64,000 bases of DNA from Meconema thalassinum (GCA_946902985.2 OX336393.1:133514533-133578532); one strand, 5' to 3'; counted from the first letter of the stretch, positions 30,211-42,548 are shown. Notes: a model not told the origin generated them from the sequence alone. Numbers and translations are program-made.

Positions 30211-33027
30211 ATGATGTTGTTAAGTGAAGAGAGGCGGAGGCTCTCTGAGAATGTAAGGGCCGAGAGCCCAGATAAAAGTAAAACTACAGGTGAGAAAGAG
30301 TACCCAACTAAAGAAATTATAAATGTTTCTGTAGAAAGCATGCGTGCACCTGGAGACATAGTTACACGAAGAGAAGGTAACATGTCTGCAGACAAAAGGG
30401 TAATAAATGTTGAGCCTTTAGAGCTCGGAAAGGAAAAGGAAATTTGTAAACCAATTCCAAGGGAAAATGTAATTGATAATGATAAGAATAAGGATAATAC
30501 AAAGTCTCACGTAGTAATGTCGGTTCAGGTAGACTCAGAAAACGAAGGGAAAAAGAACGATAGTTTTTGCGTTCAGGATAAGGAAAAGGTAGAAATGGCG
30601 ACTTGGGACGAAGTAAAAGAATTCTTGGGTATAATTGATGGAATAGAAGATGAGCATGAGAAAATGAGGAGCGAACTTTGGGAATTAAAAGATCTCGAAT
30701 TAAGAATAAAAGAAGGAATTATGGAACAAACAGACAGTATTTTCAAGGAAATAATGAAAGTAAACGGGCTCCGTGAAAGGGCCTGTAAAAATTGGTATAA
30801 AATATCCAAACAGGAATTAGAGGAATTGTACAAAGAAATCCCTAATGTAAAGGAGTCATTTAGGGAAACGAAGAAGGAATTTGTAGAACGTATGGTGAAA
30901 GAAGGAAAAATCGAATTAGCTCCGTGGGAACAGATAGAAAGTTTCGTGGATGAAATTATGGAAATAAAGAGACAATGGTCGGAGATACAGGATAAATGGG
31001 ATAAGATTTGGTGGAAGACCGATTATAAAGAGCACGAAAGGCTGAAATATGTAAAGGAACAAAAGGATTATATGGTAGAGGAAATGAGAAAAATGCACTG
31101 TTTCAGAATGAGCATGTATGACGAATATGAGATAATAAGTATTCAGGAGTTAGCTGAAGTAAGACAGGTCAAAATTCCAGAATATCAAGAAATATTAGAG
31201 GATGCTCAGAAGAGATATGAGGAATACATGTTGGAGCAAAATCGTCAGGCAAATGAAATAGTTGCCCAAGCTGAAAAACAAGCTGAAATTAAAGAAGAAA
31301 AAGAAATCACGGTGCCAGAGGAGCCCAAAGTTGAGATTAAAGAAGAAAAACAAGAAATAGAAATCATCATGACTCCAGTGGAAATTGAAGAAAACTTGGA
31401 GATCCTTCTAGAGAAACAAATGGAAATTCAGGAAGAGATCGTAACTCCAGAACAGGAGGATAGCCAAAATGAAAATGAGCTCCAAACTGAAGAGACTCAT
31501 TTTGATGAAAAAGTTGAGCTGGAAGAGCAAGAAGTAATCTCGGAACAGGAGATAACAAAGGAATTAATAGTTGAAGAAACGGAAATGATAATTCCAGAAG
31601 AAATAGAGAAATTAGATGAAACAAATATAGAAAATATCAATGAAGCATCGATGGAAACAGAGGTTCAAGATTTCACAGAAAGGGAAAAGGAAAACTTCGA
31701 AGAAATGCAGGACCAGGAAAATAAAAGGGCATTAGAGGAAGAAGAGGAAAAATTGAAAGCCCAGATCCTCGAATTAATGATTAAATGTCTAGATTGCCAA
31801 AGAAAGACTAGAGAAATGGAGGAAAATGCTAATAAGAGCCAAGAGACTCTAAAGGAAAAGGATGAGATTGTTGGAAACAATGAAAAAATGAGAGGAGACG
31901 TCTCTGAAGAAAATCAATACAGAAGAAAACCGCCATTGATAGTTGGTGTACCAGGAAATGGATACCCCATGGAAACAATGAAAGGAGGAGGAATAACAAA
32001 CAATGCCTTGGAGAAAGAGGATGCCCAGGCATATTTCAGCTGGAAACTCCGTAGGAAGAAAAGGAATGAAAGAAAGGAAAAATGGAAGAAGGGAGATAAA
32101 AGAAGAGCACGTTTATGGACAAGGATGAAGGGAAGACGGAGATGGTTTATAAAGCAAAAGAGATACAGAGTGTGGAAAAGAAGGAATAAAACTTATATAG
32201 AAATAAGGAAACGAGAGAAAATGGAATGTAAGGAAAGAAGAGTAAGGGATGAAGAGAGTCAGGAAGATGCTGAGGTCATAAAGAAAATAGAGCATTATAT
32301 TAGAGCTATAGAAAGATGTGAAGGGAATGAAGAAAGAACGATGCATTGTTTAAAACAATTGTATAACTTACCAATAAACGTTCAACATCTGGAGAAGACT
32401 GGAATTGGCAAGGTTGTAAATGGTATGAGAAAAAGAAACGGTTTGGTAGGAGATGTATCCCGAGCCTTGATAAAACTTTGGAAGGAAATGGTAATGGAAG
32501 ACCAAAGTGATGAAGAAGAATGCGAAAGTGAAGAAACGGAAAGAGATACTATGGAAATAGAAGAGAATGAAATTGAAGAAGAATTCAAAGGTGAAGAGAA
32601 AGAAGTCGATGAAATAGAAATAGATGAGAATGAGAGTGAAGAAGAAGAAGAAGAACAAGAGATGATAGGATACGAAAGTAGGGAATTGACAAACTCCATC
32701 ATTTATTATCAGAAAGCCATCGAAAGGTGTATGGGAAATGAAAATGTTTTGTTGCATTGTTTAAGCATGTTAAAACATTTACCCATAACTGTTCGCCAGT
32801 TAATAGAAACGAATGTGGTAGAAACGGTTGAAAGTATTCACGAACAAGGAGGGGATGTGAATATACGAGCGCAAGAATTGCTGATAAAATGGGAAAATGA
32901 AATGATAGAAGATTTAAGAGCAGGAGGGGAAGAAGTTATGGAAATGGAAGATATGCTCGAGGAAGACCCTGAAGAAGAAGAAGAAGAAGAAGAGGATGAG
33001 GAAGAAGAACAAGGGGCCGAGTACTAA
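30211..33027 (+). CDS. gypsy ORF1 (gag position) with tandem TFIIS N-domain-like modules, copy B
   Basis: A 938-residue protein with the same layout as copy A: 107-residue helical duplication, acidic linker, basic block, and TND-like domains encoded at about 32278-32496 and 32695-32910. It differs by one Ile-to-Met change in the second TND-like domain (HCLSMLKHLP) and by two fewer Glu in the C-terminal run. The near-identity shows that copies A and B separated very recently, by duplication or recombination. The frame is fully intact. Confidence 0.85.
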   Translation: MMLLSEERRRLSENVRAESPDKSKTTGEKEYPTKEIINVSVESMRAPGDIVTRREGNMSADKRVINVEPLELGKEKEICKPIPRENVIDNDKNKDNTKSHVVMSVQVDSENEGKKNDSFCVQDKEKVEMATWDEVKEFLGIIDGIEDEHEKMRSELWELKDLELRIKEGIMEQTDSIFKEIMKVNGLRERACKNWYKISKQELEELYKEIPNVKESFRETKKEFVERMVKEGKIELAPWEQIESFVDEIMEIKRQWSEIQDKWDKIWWKTDYKEHERLKYVKEQKDYMVEEMRKMHCFRMSMYDEYEIISIQELAEVRQVKIPEYQEILEDAQKRYEEYMLEQNRQANEIVAQAEKQAEIKEEKEITVPEEPKVEIKEEKQEIEIIMTPVEIEENLEILLEKQMEIQEEIVTPEQEDSQNENELQTEETHFDEKVELEEQEVISEQEITKELIVEETEMIIPEEIEKLDETNIENINEASMETEVQDFTEREKENFEEMQDQENKRALEEEEEKLKAQILELMIKCLDCQRKTREMEENANKSQETLKEKDEIVGNNEKMRGDVSEENQYRRKPPLIVGVPGNGYPMETMKGGGITNNALEKEDAQAYFSWKLRRKKRNERKEKWKKGDKRRARLWTRMKGRRRWFIKQKRYRVWKRRNKTYIEIRKREKMECKERRVRDEESQEDAEVIKKIEHYIRAIERCEGNEERTMHCLKQLYNLPINVQHLEKTGIGKVVNGMRKRNGLVGDVSRALIKLWKEMVMEDQSDEEECESEETERDTMEIEENEIEEEFKGEEKEVDEIEIDENESEEEEEEQEMIGYESRELTNSIIYYQKAIERCMGNENVLLHCLSMLKHLPITVRQLIETNVVETVESIHEQGGDVNIRAQELLIKWENEMIEDLRAGGEEVMEMEDMLEEDPEEEEEEEEDEEEEQGAEY

Positions 33028-33077
33028 AGATTCCCACATCAAGTGTAAAGATTAAGGGAATTATCCCTGAAAAATCT

Positions 33078-36000
33078 TTGACATGTAAATTTCAGGTATA
33101 CATTGATTTAATCATGGGTAACGCTGAAATTTCGCAGTGCTTTTTGCTGGTAAATCAATTACCGTATAATGTCATATTAGGTATTGATTTTATCCGTGAG
33201 AACAAGGTCATTATAGACCTAGCGCAAAACTGCATTAGAATTCAAAGAGAGGATGTGGATGAGCAAAACATTAACCTACAGGAACAGGACGCGAAAATAG
33301 CAGAACAGGTATGGCATATGGAAGAAGTGATTGAGGAAGATTATAAGGACATAGAAAAGATATTTGAAGTCCTCAACATAGAACTCGAAGATAATGTGGA
33401 AAATGAGTTCGAGACCAACCTGTCAGGAAAAGTGGAGGAAGCTAAAGTCAGCCTCGAAATTAAGGAACAGTTAAAGAAATTATTATTGGATTATAGGGAC
33501 GTATTTGATTCCAAGCCAGGGAAGATTGAAAATTTTAAATACGCGTTCCAAGTCAACGATTGGGCACCGTTCAAACAAAAACCATACCCGGTTGCGGAAA
33601 AACATTACCCACAAACCAAGAAAACACTGCAGGAGATGATGAATGCAGGTGTTATAGAAAAGATGGCGACACCATATGTTAGTCCATTAGTGATTGTGAG
33701 TAAACCGGATGGCTCAGTAAGGGTGTGTTTAGATGCCAGAAATTTAAATGCAAAAATCATACCAGAAAATGATTCGGCACCACCCATAAAAGAAATACTG
33801 AGGAAATTTAAAGGCAAGAAGATTTTTACAAATATTGACATGACTTCTTCGTATCATCATCTCGAACTGGAAGAGAAAACCAGCTTGTTGACTGGATTTC
33901 AGTTCGATCAACAAACATATTGCTTTAGAAGATGTCCGTTTGGATTAAAGACTGCAGGATCCGCATTAATAAGAGCGCTTGATCGAAACCTGTCAGAGGA
34001 AGTGAAAGATTGCACTATCCGATACGTAGATGACATTTTGCTTACCTCGGAGAACATTGAGGAACATTTAGAAAATTTGAAGAAATTATTAGAAGACCTA
34101 AGAAGGGCAAATTTTAAGATAAATTTAAAGAAATCGAACTTCTGTCAAAGGCAAGTGACATTTTTAGGGCATGTGATTGACAAGGATGGTGTTAAACCAA
34201 ATCCATGCAAATTGGAATCGATAAGGGATTTTCCAAGGCCTTTGAAAGTGAAGAACGTTCGCCAGTTTTTGGGATTGATTGGGTTCTTCTCAGGACATTG
34301 TCCCTCATACACCAAAACTGTTGCACCACTACAGGACCTTTTGAAGAAGGGGGGCAAGTGGAAATGGACGGAGGAAGCAGAAAAAGCATTCGTGGAGGCC
34401 AAGGAAATGCTCTTAAATTACGTGAAGCTAGGATATCCTGATTTTAATCAGAGATTTATCATTCAGACAGACGCATTCCAGATTGGAATAGGGGCAATGC
34501 TATATCAGGAGAACCCGGAAAACCCTGATAAGAAGAACTATCTAGCTTTCACAAGTAGGAGACTGAAACCACACGAGAAAAATTATACGATCAGCGAGAT
34601 CGAGCTGTTAGCGATATTGCACGCGTTGCAATATTGGCGGAAGATCGTATATGGGTTTCAGGTCATTCTAAGGACGGATCATAAAGCCTTAACCTTTCTG
34701 ATGAAGACTGATTTATCCAGTCAAAGGTTGATGCGTTGGGCTTTATATATTCAACAATTTGATGTCAAGATAGAGTACTGCCCAGGAAAGGAAAACATAG
34801 TTCCAGACTACTTAAGTAGACAGCCAGAGTCCATAGAAGAGGAAGTAATGGCTATAGATTTGGAAGACAGGGATCAGCGTACTCTTAATGAGTTAAGAAG
34901 CATTAGTCAAAGACAACGGGAGGATCCATGGATGAACATGCTCATATCATTCCTTGAGGGAAGCTTGATAAGAGGAACACCAGCATACACGGAAGCTGAG
35001 AAGATAGCACAAGACTACACGTTTTATAATGGGTTATTATATAAGTTTGTGGACTCTGACCATACGAAATTAAGGATTGTTGTACCTGCAATTTTGCAGA
35101 GGAAAATAGTATGGTTAGCCCATAGATCGTTCGGACATATGGGAGTCGACAAAACGGTCTCGATGCTGAAAGAAGCATTTATATGGCCGAGACTGAGAGA
35201 AACTGTAAGGGACACGCTAAAGACATGTGATCTATGTCAAAGGATTAAACCTAATGCATTTCTGATGAGACAGAAGCCTATACCATTGTTGCCCGAAAGG
35301 CCCGGCCAAATCATATCTATTGATAATTTTGGACCTTTGCCAAAGGCAAGAAGAGGAAATCGACACATAATGGTGGCTATGGATGTCTTCACTAAAATGG
35401 TTGTCCTTGCTCCCATACAGAAGACTAGTACCAAACAGGTGTTAAAACGACTTAAAGAAAAAGTGATACCGATTCTGGGGAAACCTGAGAATTTGTTGTC
35501 GGATCACGGCAGTTGTTTCACCAGTGTAGAGTTCAGACGAGAATTAGAAAGACTTGGGATACGTCAAATTTTGTCAAGTATTCGCCATCCTGAGGCAAAC
35601 CCTGTAGAGAGAGTTATGAGAGAAACGGCCAAGTACTGTAGAATATACTGTGCCGAAGAAAATTGGAAGTGGATAGATATTTTGGATATTATTGAATTTT
35701 GTATAAATAATACAATACATGAATCCACAGGAGAGATACCCATAACGTTACATCGGAATGAGCAACCAGAAAGACCTTGGAATCTGGTAATTCCTAGGCC
35801 AGCAGACGCTCAGCCGGGAAGAGATGTACGAATTAGGAGAGCCTTTGAGCATCTAAAAGCTCAAGCCGACAGGAGGCAGAGAAGAAATAGGCATAAGAGG
35901 TATCATCGACCATTATTAACAGGAGAAATGGTGTTAGTGAAAAGACCAGCCATTTCGGATCCAGGGAACCGTGTGTACAAGAAGTTCCAGAAAATGTACC

Positions 36001-36374
36001 ACGGACCATATCAGATAATCAGAGATTTGAGGAATAACGCATATAGAATTCGGCACTGTGAAACGGATCACGAAGTGACCATGAATTCAGCAAATTTGAA
36101 ATTATATTACCCTCCCGAAGATTTTGATGAAGAAAATGAACAAGCCCTGGTCATGGAAACATTTAGAGATGAATCCGCTTTTGACATAAACAAGAATAAG
36201 GAAGAAATAGAAAATAGAGCTCAAGCATTCGAGTGCGAATGCGAATTGGAGAAAGTATATTGGGAAATTAAAGAAATAATTGAATTTATTGAAGAAGAAA
36301 ATTCCAATTTAAGAAAAGAAAATGATGAAATAAGGAAACGGGTAGGGATAGACCAAACCCGTAAGGGAGAATGA
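33078..36374 (+). CDS. pol: gypsy pol: partial protease, RT, RNase H, integrase, copy B
   Basis: 1098 residues, with a translation that appears identical to copy A. It therefore has the same complete RT (YVDD), RNase H, HHCC, D-D-E and GPY motifs and the same missing protease active site. It lies in the -1 frame relative to ORF1, 50 bp after the ORF1 stop. With two intact copies in one array, either could supply enzymes. Whether ORF1 alone can form particles is unclear. Confidence 0.95.
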   Translation: MTCKFQVYIDLIMGNAEISQCFLLVNQLPYNVILGIDFIRENKVIIDLAQNCIRIQREDVDEQNINLQEQDAKIAEQVWHMEEVIEEDYKDIEKIFEVLNIELEDNVENEFETNLSGKVEEAKVSLEIKEQLKKLLLDYRDVFDSKPGKIENFKYAFQVNDWAPFKQKPYPVAEKHYPQTKKTLQEMMNAGVIEKMATPYVSPLVIVSKPDGSVRVCLDARNLNAKIIPENDSAPPIKEILRKFKGKKIFTNIDMTSSYHHLELEEKTSLLTGFQFDQQTYCFRRCPFGLKTAGSALIRALDRNLSEEVKDCTIRYVDDILLTSENIEEHLENLKKLLEDLRRANFKINLKKSNFCQRQVTFLGHVIDKDGVKPNPCKLESIRDFPRPLKVKNVRQFLGLIGFFSGHCPSYTKTVAPLQDLLKKGGKWKWTEEAEKAFVEAKEMLLNYVKLGYPDFNQRFIIQTDAFQIGIGAMLYQENPENPDKKNYLAFTSRRLKPHEKNYTISEIELLAILHALQYWRKIVYGFQVILRTDHKALTFLMKTDLSSQRLMRWALYIQQFDVKIEYCPGKENIVPDYLSRQPESIEEEVMAIDLEDRDQRTLNELRSISQRQREDPWMNMLISFLEGSLIRGTPAYTEAEKIAQDYTFYNGLLYKFVDSDHTKLRIVVPAILQRKIVWLAHRSFGHMGVDKTVSMLKEAFIWPRLRETVRDTLKTCDLCQRIKPNAFLMRQKPIPLLPERPGQIISIDNFGPLPKARRGNRHIMVAMDVFTKMVVLAPIQKTSTKQVLKRLKEKVIPILGKPENLLSDHGSCFTSVEFRRELERLGIRQILSSIRHPEANPVERVMRETAKYCRIYCAEENWKWIDILDIIEFCINNTIHESTGEIPITLHRNEQPERPWNLVIPRPADAQPGRDVRIRRAFEHLKAQADRRQRRNRHKRYHRPLLTGEMVLVKRPAISDPGNRVYKKFQKMYHGPYQIIRDLRNNAYRIRHCETDHEVTMNSANLKLYYPPEDFDEENEQALVMETFRDESAFDINKNKEEIENRAQAFECECELEKVYWEIKEIIEFIEEENSNLRKENDEIRKRVGIDQTRKGE

Positions 36375-36581
36375 GGTTCTGGGAACTTAAAGTCCAGACA
36401 AATACAGAAAGAAAAAAAGGGTAGGGACAGAGCATACCCGACCTACACAATTACCGGATATGACTTAAAAGAAGTAAAAACAACAGTAAATACGGATGAC
36501 GTTATGATGGCTTCGACGAATAAAGAAATACAAATAAAATTGAAATAAATTTCCTCAAAATTTTCGAAAATTTATTTACCT

Positions 36582-36595
36582 AAGGAGGGGAGAGA
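36582..36595 (+). promoter_or_regulatory. polypurine tract, copy B
   Basis: AAGGAGGGGAGAGA directly before LTR 3, identical to copy A. Confidence 0.85.
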
Positions 36596-39500
36596 TTAAC
36601 CCATGGGCCATAGGGTCCATGACGGTCGAACCCATGTCCTTAAGGAAGAAATGAAAGAAACGTATAGTTTCCTAAAGGAACGGAGAGAGATTTTAAGCCA
36701 GGATTATAGCTTAACATTGTGCAAGCGACTAGGGACAGATGTTCCTTAGATGAGATCACCCCACTCGACATTCAAGAGAGGGCTGGTCACGAGTATTAAT
36801 AACTGAATGGAAATTTCCACCGTGATAGACAAGGAAGCCTGAATCGGAATTCAAGCTGACGTTGCTGGAAATTGACAACGCCGCTTATGCGCCAGAAGAG
36901 GAATAATTAAAATTAACACGTTTACGAGCATAATAATGAGTAAACAAGCACAGCACAGTGAATCATTTTGAATGAGAGATTTTTCAGTAAAGAGAAACCA
37001 TTTAATAATTGTGCAGAAAAAAACTGCCGACGTAAGACGACGTCATTGGGGAATTACCTAAGCCTCTGTGGAGGGGAGAGAGCAAAAGGAATGCAACACC
37101 CACACAATTGAGGACGAGAAATTAATTAATATCTCCGAATTGCACGATCGATTCTTAGGTGCAGTAAGATCATTTGACATTGAGAAGAAGAGCTTTCGGA
37201 AGGTATAATTTTTATATTTGTGGCACCATTATTTTAGAAGTTGACCACAGGAAAGGCTAGAGTCTTATTTTTTTGTAGTAAAACAGTATAAAGCTTCGAG
37301 CGTTTCCAAGCCAATCATGCAGTCCTACGAGCACTCCGTGAGGGGAAGTGCTGCTCCACGACGTAGAAGTAGTCATTCCGACAGTCCGTGAGGGGACGTA
37401 ATTCTGCGTTACATCGAAAACAGCTACCAGTACTCCTTGAGGGGAGAGACGCTGTGTTACACCGTAGAAGTAAGATCTGATAGCCACAGGCGTCACAGTA
37501 TTAACGACTTGCTTGCCTCCATAGGAGTGGTCAAGACGAAATTTTAAAGTATCGCCGTAGTGAAATATTAGGAAAATCCTAATTATAGGATTTAGGCCCG
37601 ACTGTATACAAGTTAAAGTGAAAATTCGTAAGATATAGTCAGAGCAGGCCGCGAACATCGGACTTAAAGGCGATAGGTCGTTAAATGTACGAACGAATAG
37701 ATCATAACGTACGGAAGTATCGTACCAGACAGATAAACTGTTATTTAAATTAAAGAAACCTAAAAGGGAAGAACAGAATAATAAAACAGTTCAAATAAAG
37801 ACGATAGGAGACTATAAACATTATCTCCAGAAAGCAGGCGAACTATTCTAAAAATACTAGAATTGAGAAGTGTTAGCTGCTATAAACTGAATCTATAGGT
37901 CTTAGAGGAGACCTCGATCCATATAGACTTTCGTTAGGATCGATAGACAGATCTACAAAGAAGCCGTTCAAGCTAGATAAATAGCCGGTTATCCAGGATA
38001 GGAGTAGCAGAATTGGACTCCAGGGAACAGTAGATGTTTCGGGACTTTCGCATTCTGCAGGATAGGAAGCCGACATCGAATAAATTTCACCCTTGGAAAC
38101 GGGAATTTAAGAAGATCACGTGTGATAGGCTCAGAAATACGGCCTAGTGATCGAGAATTGTGAAGTGTAAAATAATCAAGATTGTGTGTTAAATTAATAT
38201 TTTTAGTGTTTATTATGTGTTCAAAAGGGACACATCAGTATATAAAAATGTCGTCAATATTAAGTGTTTTAAATATATGTCAAAAAGTGTTTTTACGTAA
38301 GATGAATACCTCTAATATGGAGTAAAAAGTTCAAAGTGGGCCCAAAAATGAAGCACCGCACCAGATTTAAGATCTTAGGATGATCTGGAAAATATGTGAG
38401 TACTAAATTCATTTTATTTTGGTGTCAGAAATTGATTGTGTACAAACCCACCGGAGTTTTGGAGTGAAAGGGATGTGTTTAAATAAATAAATAAATACTG
38501 AATAATCAAGAACACGGTCTGAACAATAATAAAATAAATTGAGAAATTATAAATAATTGTGTAAAGAATAAATCCCGTAGAGGAAATATGTGAATAAAGG
38601 GTTAATGTATTTAACAAATGTCATAAGAGCAAGCGAAATATCATTAATTATCATGAAAGACATTGAAATAAAGTAAAGTTGAGATATGAAAGAAATAGCT
38701 TTTGAGCTTGTATAAAGAATAAAGATAATAATAATAATTAAATATGGAAATGTTAAATAAAAAAATCAAATAAATTGATATGAACATAAGAACGTTAAGC
38801 CTTAACGTATGTGTAAGAGATGAGGTTCAATGGAATATTTTAAAACAGGGAGCGATTTATCGACAACGGAAAGATTAATATGTGAATTAAAATAATATGA
38901 ATTGTTACTAAAGAGATTTTATCAGTTCTTGGGAAGACATTTTCGGCTTAAAATAATGCATAGCGCATAATGAGCGCAAATATAATATTAAAGTGTCACG
39001 CTAGGAACGCGTAGTGGTTGAAATACTTGGTACATTACTTATGGAGGGTAGTTGATTGCAGTGAATTGATAATTGTATAAGTCCTCTATTTGTGACATAG
39101 TATCACGAGGCATTGTGTATGTATTTAAAAAGGGAGCTAATATATGGTATTATTGAGCGTATGTCATTGGGCCACGGCCGACTCTAAATCGCATTTTGTA
39201 TAAGTCCTCTGTAAGGGATTGGTTCCCGAGGCACACGAAGAGATTCGAATGCAGGATCTTCTTATGATAAAAGCCCCCTTAAATTCTCCGTCGTCGTATG
39301 TGTATTAATCTTCCCAATCAATGAGGACCCTCTCATAATTAATAAATGCCAAGGATACGAAAATGGTCTGTGAACCAAAGAAATGTTGTTTGAGTGTTAC
39401 GGTACAGTAAAGCCCGGTCTCCCCAGAACTGGATATAATGGGAAGGTTTGTTTTGAAAGCCTTGGAAATAGCTACTAACGTTGGGTCAGACAGGGAGTCG

Positions 39501-40446
39501 CCGTCACCCTAACGTGTCATAAATCGCACCCCAAGTAGTAGAGTCTAGCTCTCTTAAAGCGAGGGGGAACAGAGACCGTCTCGTAAGCTGTTGTAAAGAG
39601 AAATGAATACACCAGGAGTGTTTAAAGTTGTTAACGACCCGGGCGTTGAACCGAGGTCCTTATAGATGGATATTTCGTTTGCCGGTTCAGATCGTAGTTT
39701 CTTATATGATAATGGTCTATTAAGACATAAGAGATAAATAACAATCCCTATTGTAATAATGTATGGACGTGGGATTCCACGAGTTGATTGAAGGCAACTG
39801 AGTTCGGGAGTAACTATAGTTTTTTGACTGTGTCAAGTACCTTCACGCTCTGGAGTACACAATTGATTTTCTGATTACCTTAATATATTTGTGAAATAAA
39901 GAGAGATGATAACAACTGAATGTGTGGACATGCCCAAAATATTGAGTTAGATAATTAACCTAGATTTTTAAATATAATTATATATTTGTTTTTGAGAAAA
40001 TAGAAAATATAAAGGATAGTGTTTGAGGTGTACAAGAATGACACCATAATAATGTAAATGCATGGAGCCAAAGAGCTCGGAGTTATGTAAACTTAATGTT
40101 AGTGCTTTATGGAAGTGAGACTAAGTAAGAATTGTTGGTTTATGTGGAAACCACAGGTTTTGAATACAATATTTGTTTATTTTATTTGTGATTCCTTGTT
40201 CATTTGGAACAAGCAGTTGATATTTGGGTCAGTAATTAAATTGTTAAAATGTTTGTAGCGCCATTAATTTTATTAATTAAATGTGTTTAAATAGGAGTTG
40301 ATTTTGTTGTTATTTTTGCAAGTGTATCCTCTAATTAATCCAAAATATGTGAGTCACAGAGTGGGGGAACTTACCGCTGCCCCGAAATCCCGAATTGAGC
40401 TACGCTGGTATACTGTGATTGGCATATTTCTTGCTAAATGGGCACA
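36596..40446 (+). mobile_element. gypsy LTR 3 (3851 bp)
   Basis: It begins TTAACCC like LTR 2 and ends GGGCACA, followed by the target duplication GTAC. Private differences include GATCTTAGG near 38372 (GATCATAGG in the others) and CTTGTTCATTTGG near 40197 (CTTGATCATTTGG). An ORF at 40298-40606 crosses the LTR edge into the satellite and is spurious. Confidence 0.95.
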
Positions 40447-40450
40447 GTAC
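40447..40450. repeat. target-site duplication GTAC (right)
   Basis: Matches 15171-15174. Confidence 0.85.
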
Positions 40451-42430
40451 ATCCACTTTACAATAGGCAGCGCACGAGTAGATTCAACAAATGAGCTACG
40501 ACGCGCGAAGCATTTCAACAAAGTCACGTTTGCGTTCATATACCATTCGTCCGATAGCGATGAAACTAGGCTGAGAGTTTGTGTGCACTCCAGGGAAGGT
40601 TTCTAGCTTAGTAAATTCCTTTAAAAATAGGTAGAGCACGAGTAGAATCAACAAATGAGCGACGACGCGTGAAGCGTTTCAACAAAGTCCCATATAATTT
40701 CATATACCATTCATCCGATAGCGATTAAACTTGGGTGAGATGTTGTGTACACTCCAGGGAAGGTTTCTGGCTTAGTATATACATTTTACAATTGGTAGCG
40801 CACCAGTAGATTCAACAAATGAGCGATGACACGCGAAGCGTTTCAACAAAGTCCCGTATAAAGTCATATACCATTCGTCTGACAGTGATAAATGTTTGGT
40901 GAATTGTTGTGTACACTCCAGGAAAGGTTTCTGGCTAAGTAAATCCATTTTACAATACGAAGCGCACGTTTATGTTCAACAAATGAGTGACTACGCGCGA
41001 AGCGTTTCGACAACGTCCCGTATACGTTCACATACCATTCATCCGATTGCGATGAAACTTGGGTGAGATGTTGTGTACACTCCAGGGAAGGTTTCTGGCT
41101 GAGTACATCCATATTACAATATGTAGCGCAAGAGTAGAATCAACAAATGAGCGACGACACGCGAAGCGTTTCAACCAAGTCCCGTATGCATACATGCACC
41201 ATTCATCCGTAGCTATGAAACTTGGGTGAGATGTTGTGTACACGTCATGGAAAATTTCTGGCTTAGTAAATCCACTATACAATATGCAGCACACAAGTTG
41301 ATTCAACAAATGAGGGACGACGCGCGAAGCGTTTCAACAAAGTCCCGTATAAGGTCATATACCATTCTTCCGTTAGCGGTGAAACTTGGGTGAAATATGG
41401 TGGACACCCCAAGGAAGGTTTCTGGCTTAGTAAATACATTTCACAGTAGGTAGCACACGAGTAGATTCGACAAATGAACGGCGACACGCGGAGCGTTTCA
41501 ATAAAGTCCCCTATGTCTTCATATCCCATTAATCCGATAGCGATGAAACTTGGGTGAGATGTTGTGGACACTTACGTGACGGTTTCTAACTTAGTAAATA
41601 CATTTTACAGTAGGTAGCGCACGAGTAGATTCAACAAATGAGTGACGGAGTGCGAATCGTTTAACAAAATCAGGTATGCGTTCATATACTATTCATCCGA
41701 TTGCGATGAAACATTGACAGTTATTGTGTACCCGCCAGGGAAGGGGACTTAGTAAATCCATTGCACAATAAGTAGCGCAAGAGTAGATGCAACAAATGGG
41801 TGACGACGCGCGAAGCGTTTCAACAAAATCCCCTATTGCGTTCATATAACATTCTTCGATTGCGATGAAACCTTGATGAGTTATTGTGTACACGCCAGGG
41901 AAGGGCTTCGACTTAGTAATGCATTTCTCAATAGGTAGCGCACGAGTAGATTCAACAAATGAGTGACAGCGCACGAATCGATTAAACAAAACCCCGTATA
42001 CGTGCATATACCATTCATCCCATTGCGATGAATCATTGATGAGTTATTGTGTACACGCCAGGGAAGGGTTTCGACTTAGTAAATCCATTTCACAATAGGT
42101 AGCGCACGAGTATATGCAACAAACGGGTGACGACGCGCGAAGCGTTTTAACAAAATCCCCTATGCGTTCAATTAACCTTCTTCGATTGTGATGAAACCTT
42201 AATGAGTTATTGTGTACACGCCAGGGTAGGGTTTCGACTTAGTAAATCCATTTCTCAATAGGTAGCGTACGAGTAGATTCAACAAATGAGTGACAGCGCA
42301 CGAATCGTTCAAACAAAATCCCGTATACGTTCATATGCCATTCATCCGATTGCGATGAAACTTTTGAAAGTTGTTGTGCACGCTCCCACGAATGGTTCTA
42401 AATTAGAAAATCCATTTTACGATAGCTTAG
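40451..42430. repeat. 165-bp tandem repeat, right part
   Basis: About 12 diverged units; the marker AACAAATGAG recurs every 160-168 bp from about 40480 to 42290. The last units (from about 41700) form a subfamily with TGATGAGTTATTGTGTACACGCC in place of the GTGAGATGTTGTGTACACTCC form. Antisense ORFs of 60-104 codons here are by-products of the repeat. Confidence 0.9.
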
Positions 42431-42548
42431 AGGCAGTTAACGGAAATTGAAAAACATGTTGTGTATCCAAAAGCACTTCAAGAAACAGAATTTCAACGCC
42501 AACACTTTCTTTGATTGGCATTGCAACGCATGCTGGGTACAGCTTGTA

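Larger units (their letters stand above)
14713..42548. mobile_element. Helentron-like element with tandem-repeat core, interrupted by gypsy array
   Basis: The left end reads TATATATAAAAATCGATG then GTTTGTCTGTCTGTGGG. The right end reads GCATTGCAACGCATGCTGGG then TACAGCTTGT. Between them is an array of 165-bp units. A TATATAAAA start, a terminal ..GGGTACAGCT end and a central tandem repeat are the arrangement I know from Helentron-associated (DINE/HINE) elements in insects. There is no Rep/helicase, so it is non-autonomous. The family call is inference. Inserted into ORF2 of the non-LTR element. Confidence 0.55.

Noticed and set aside
40864..42007. Series of minus-strand ORFs of 80-104 codons
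   Set aside because: They repeat with the 165-bp satellite and share no protein motif; the array is non-coding.
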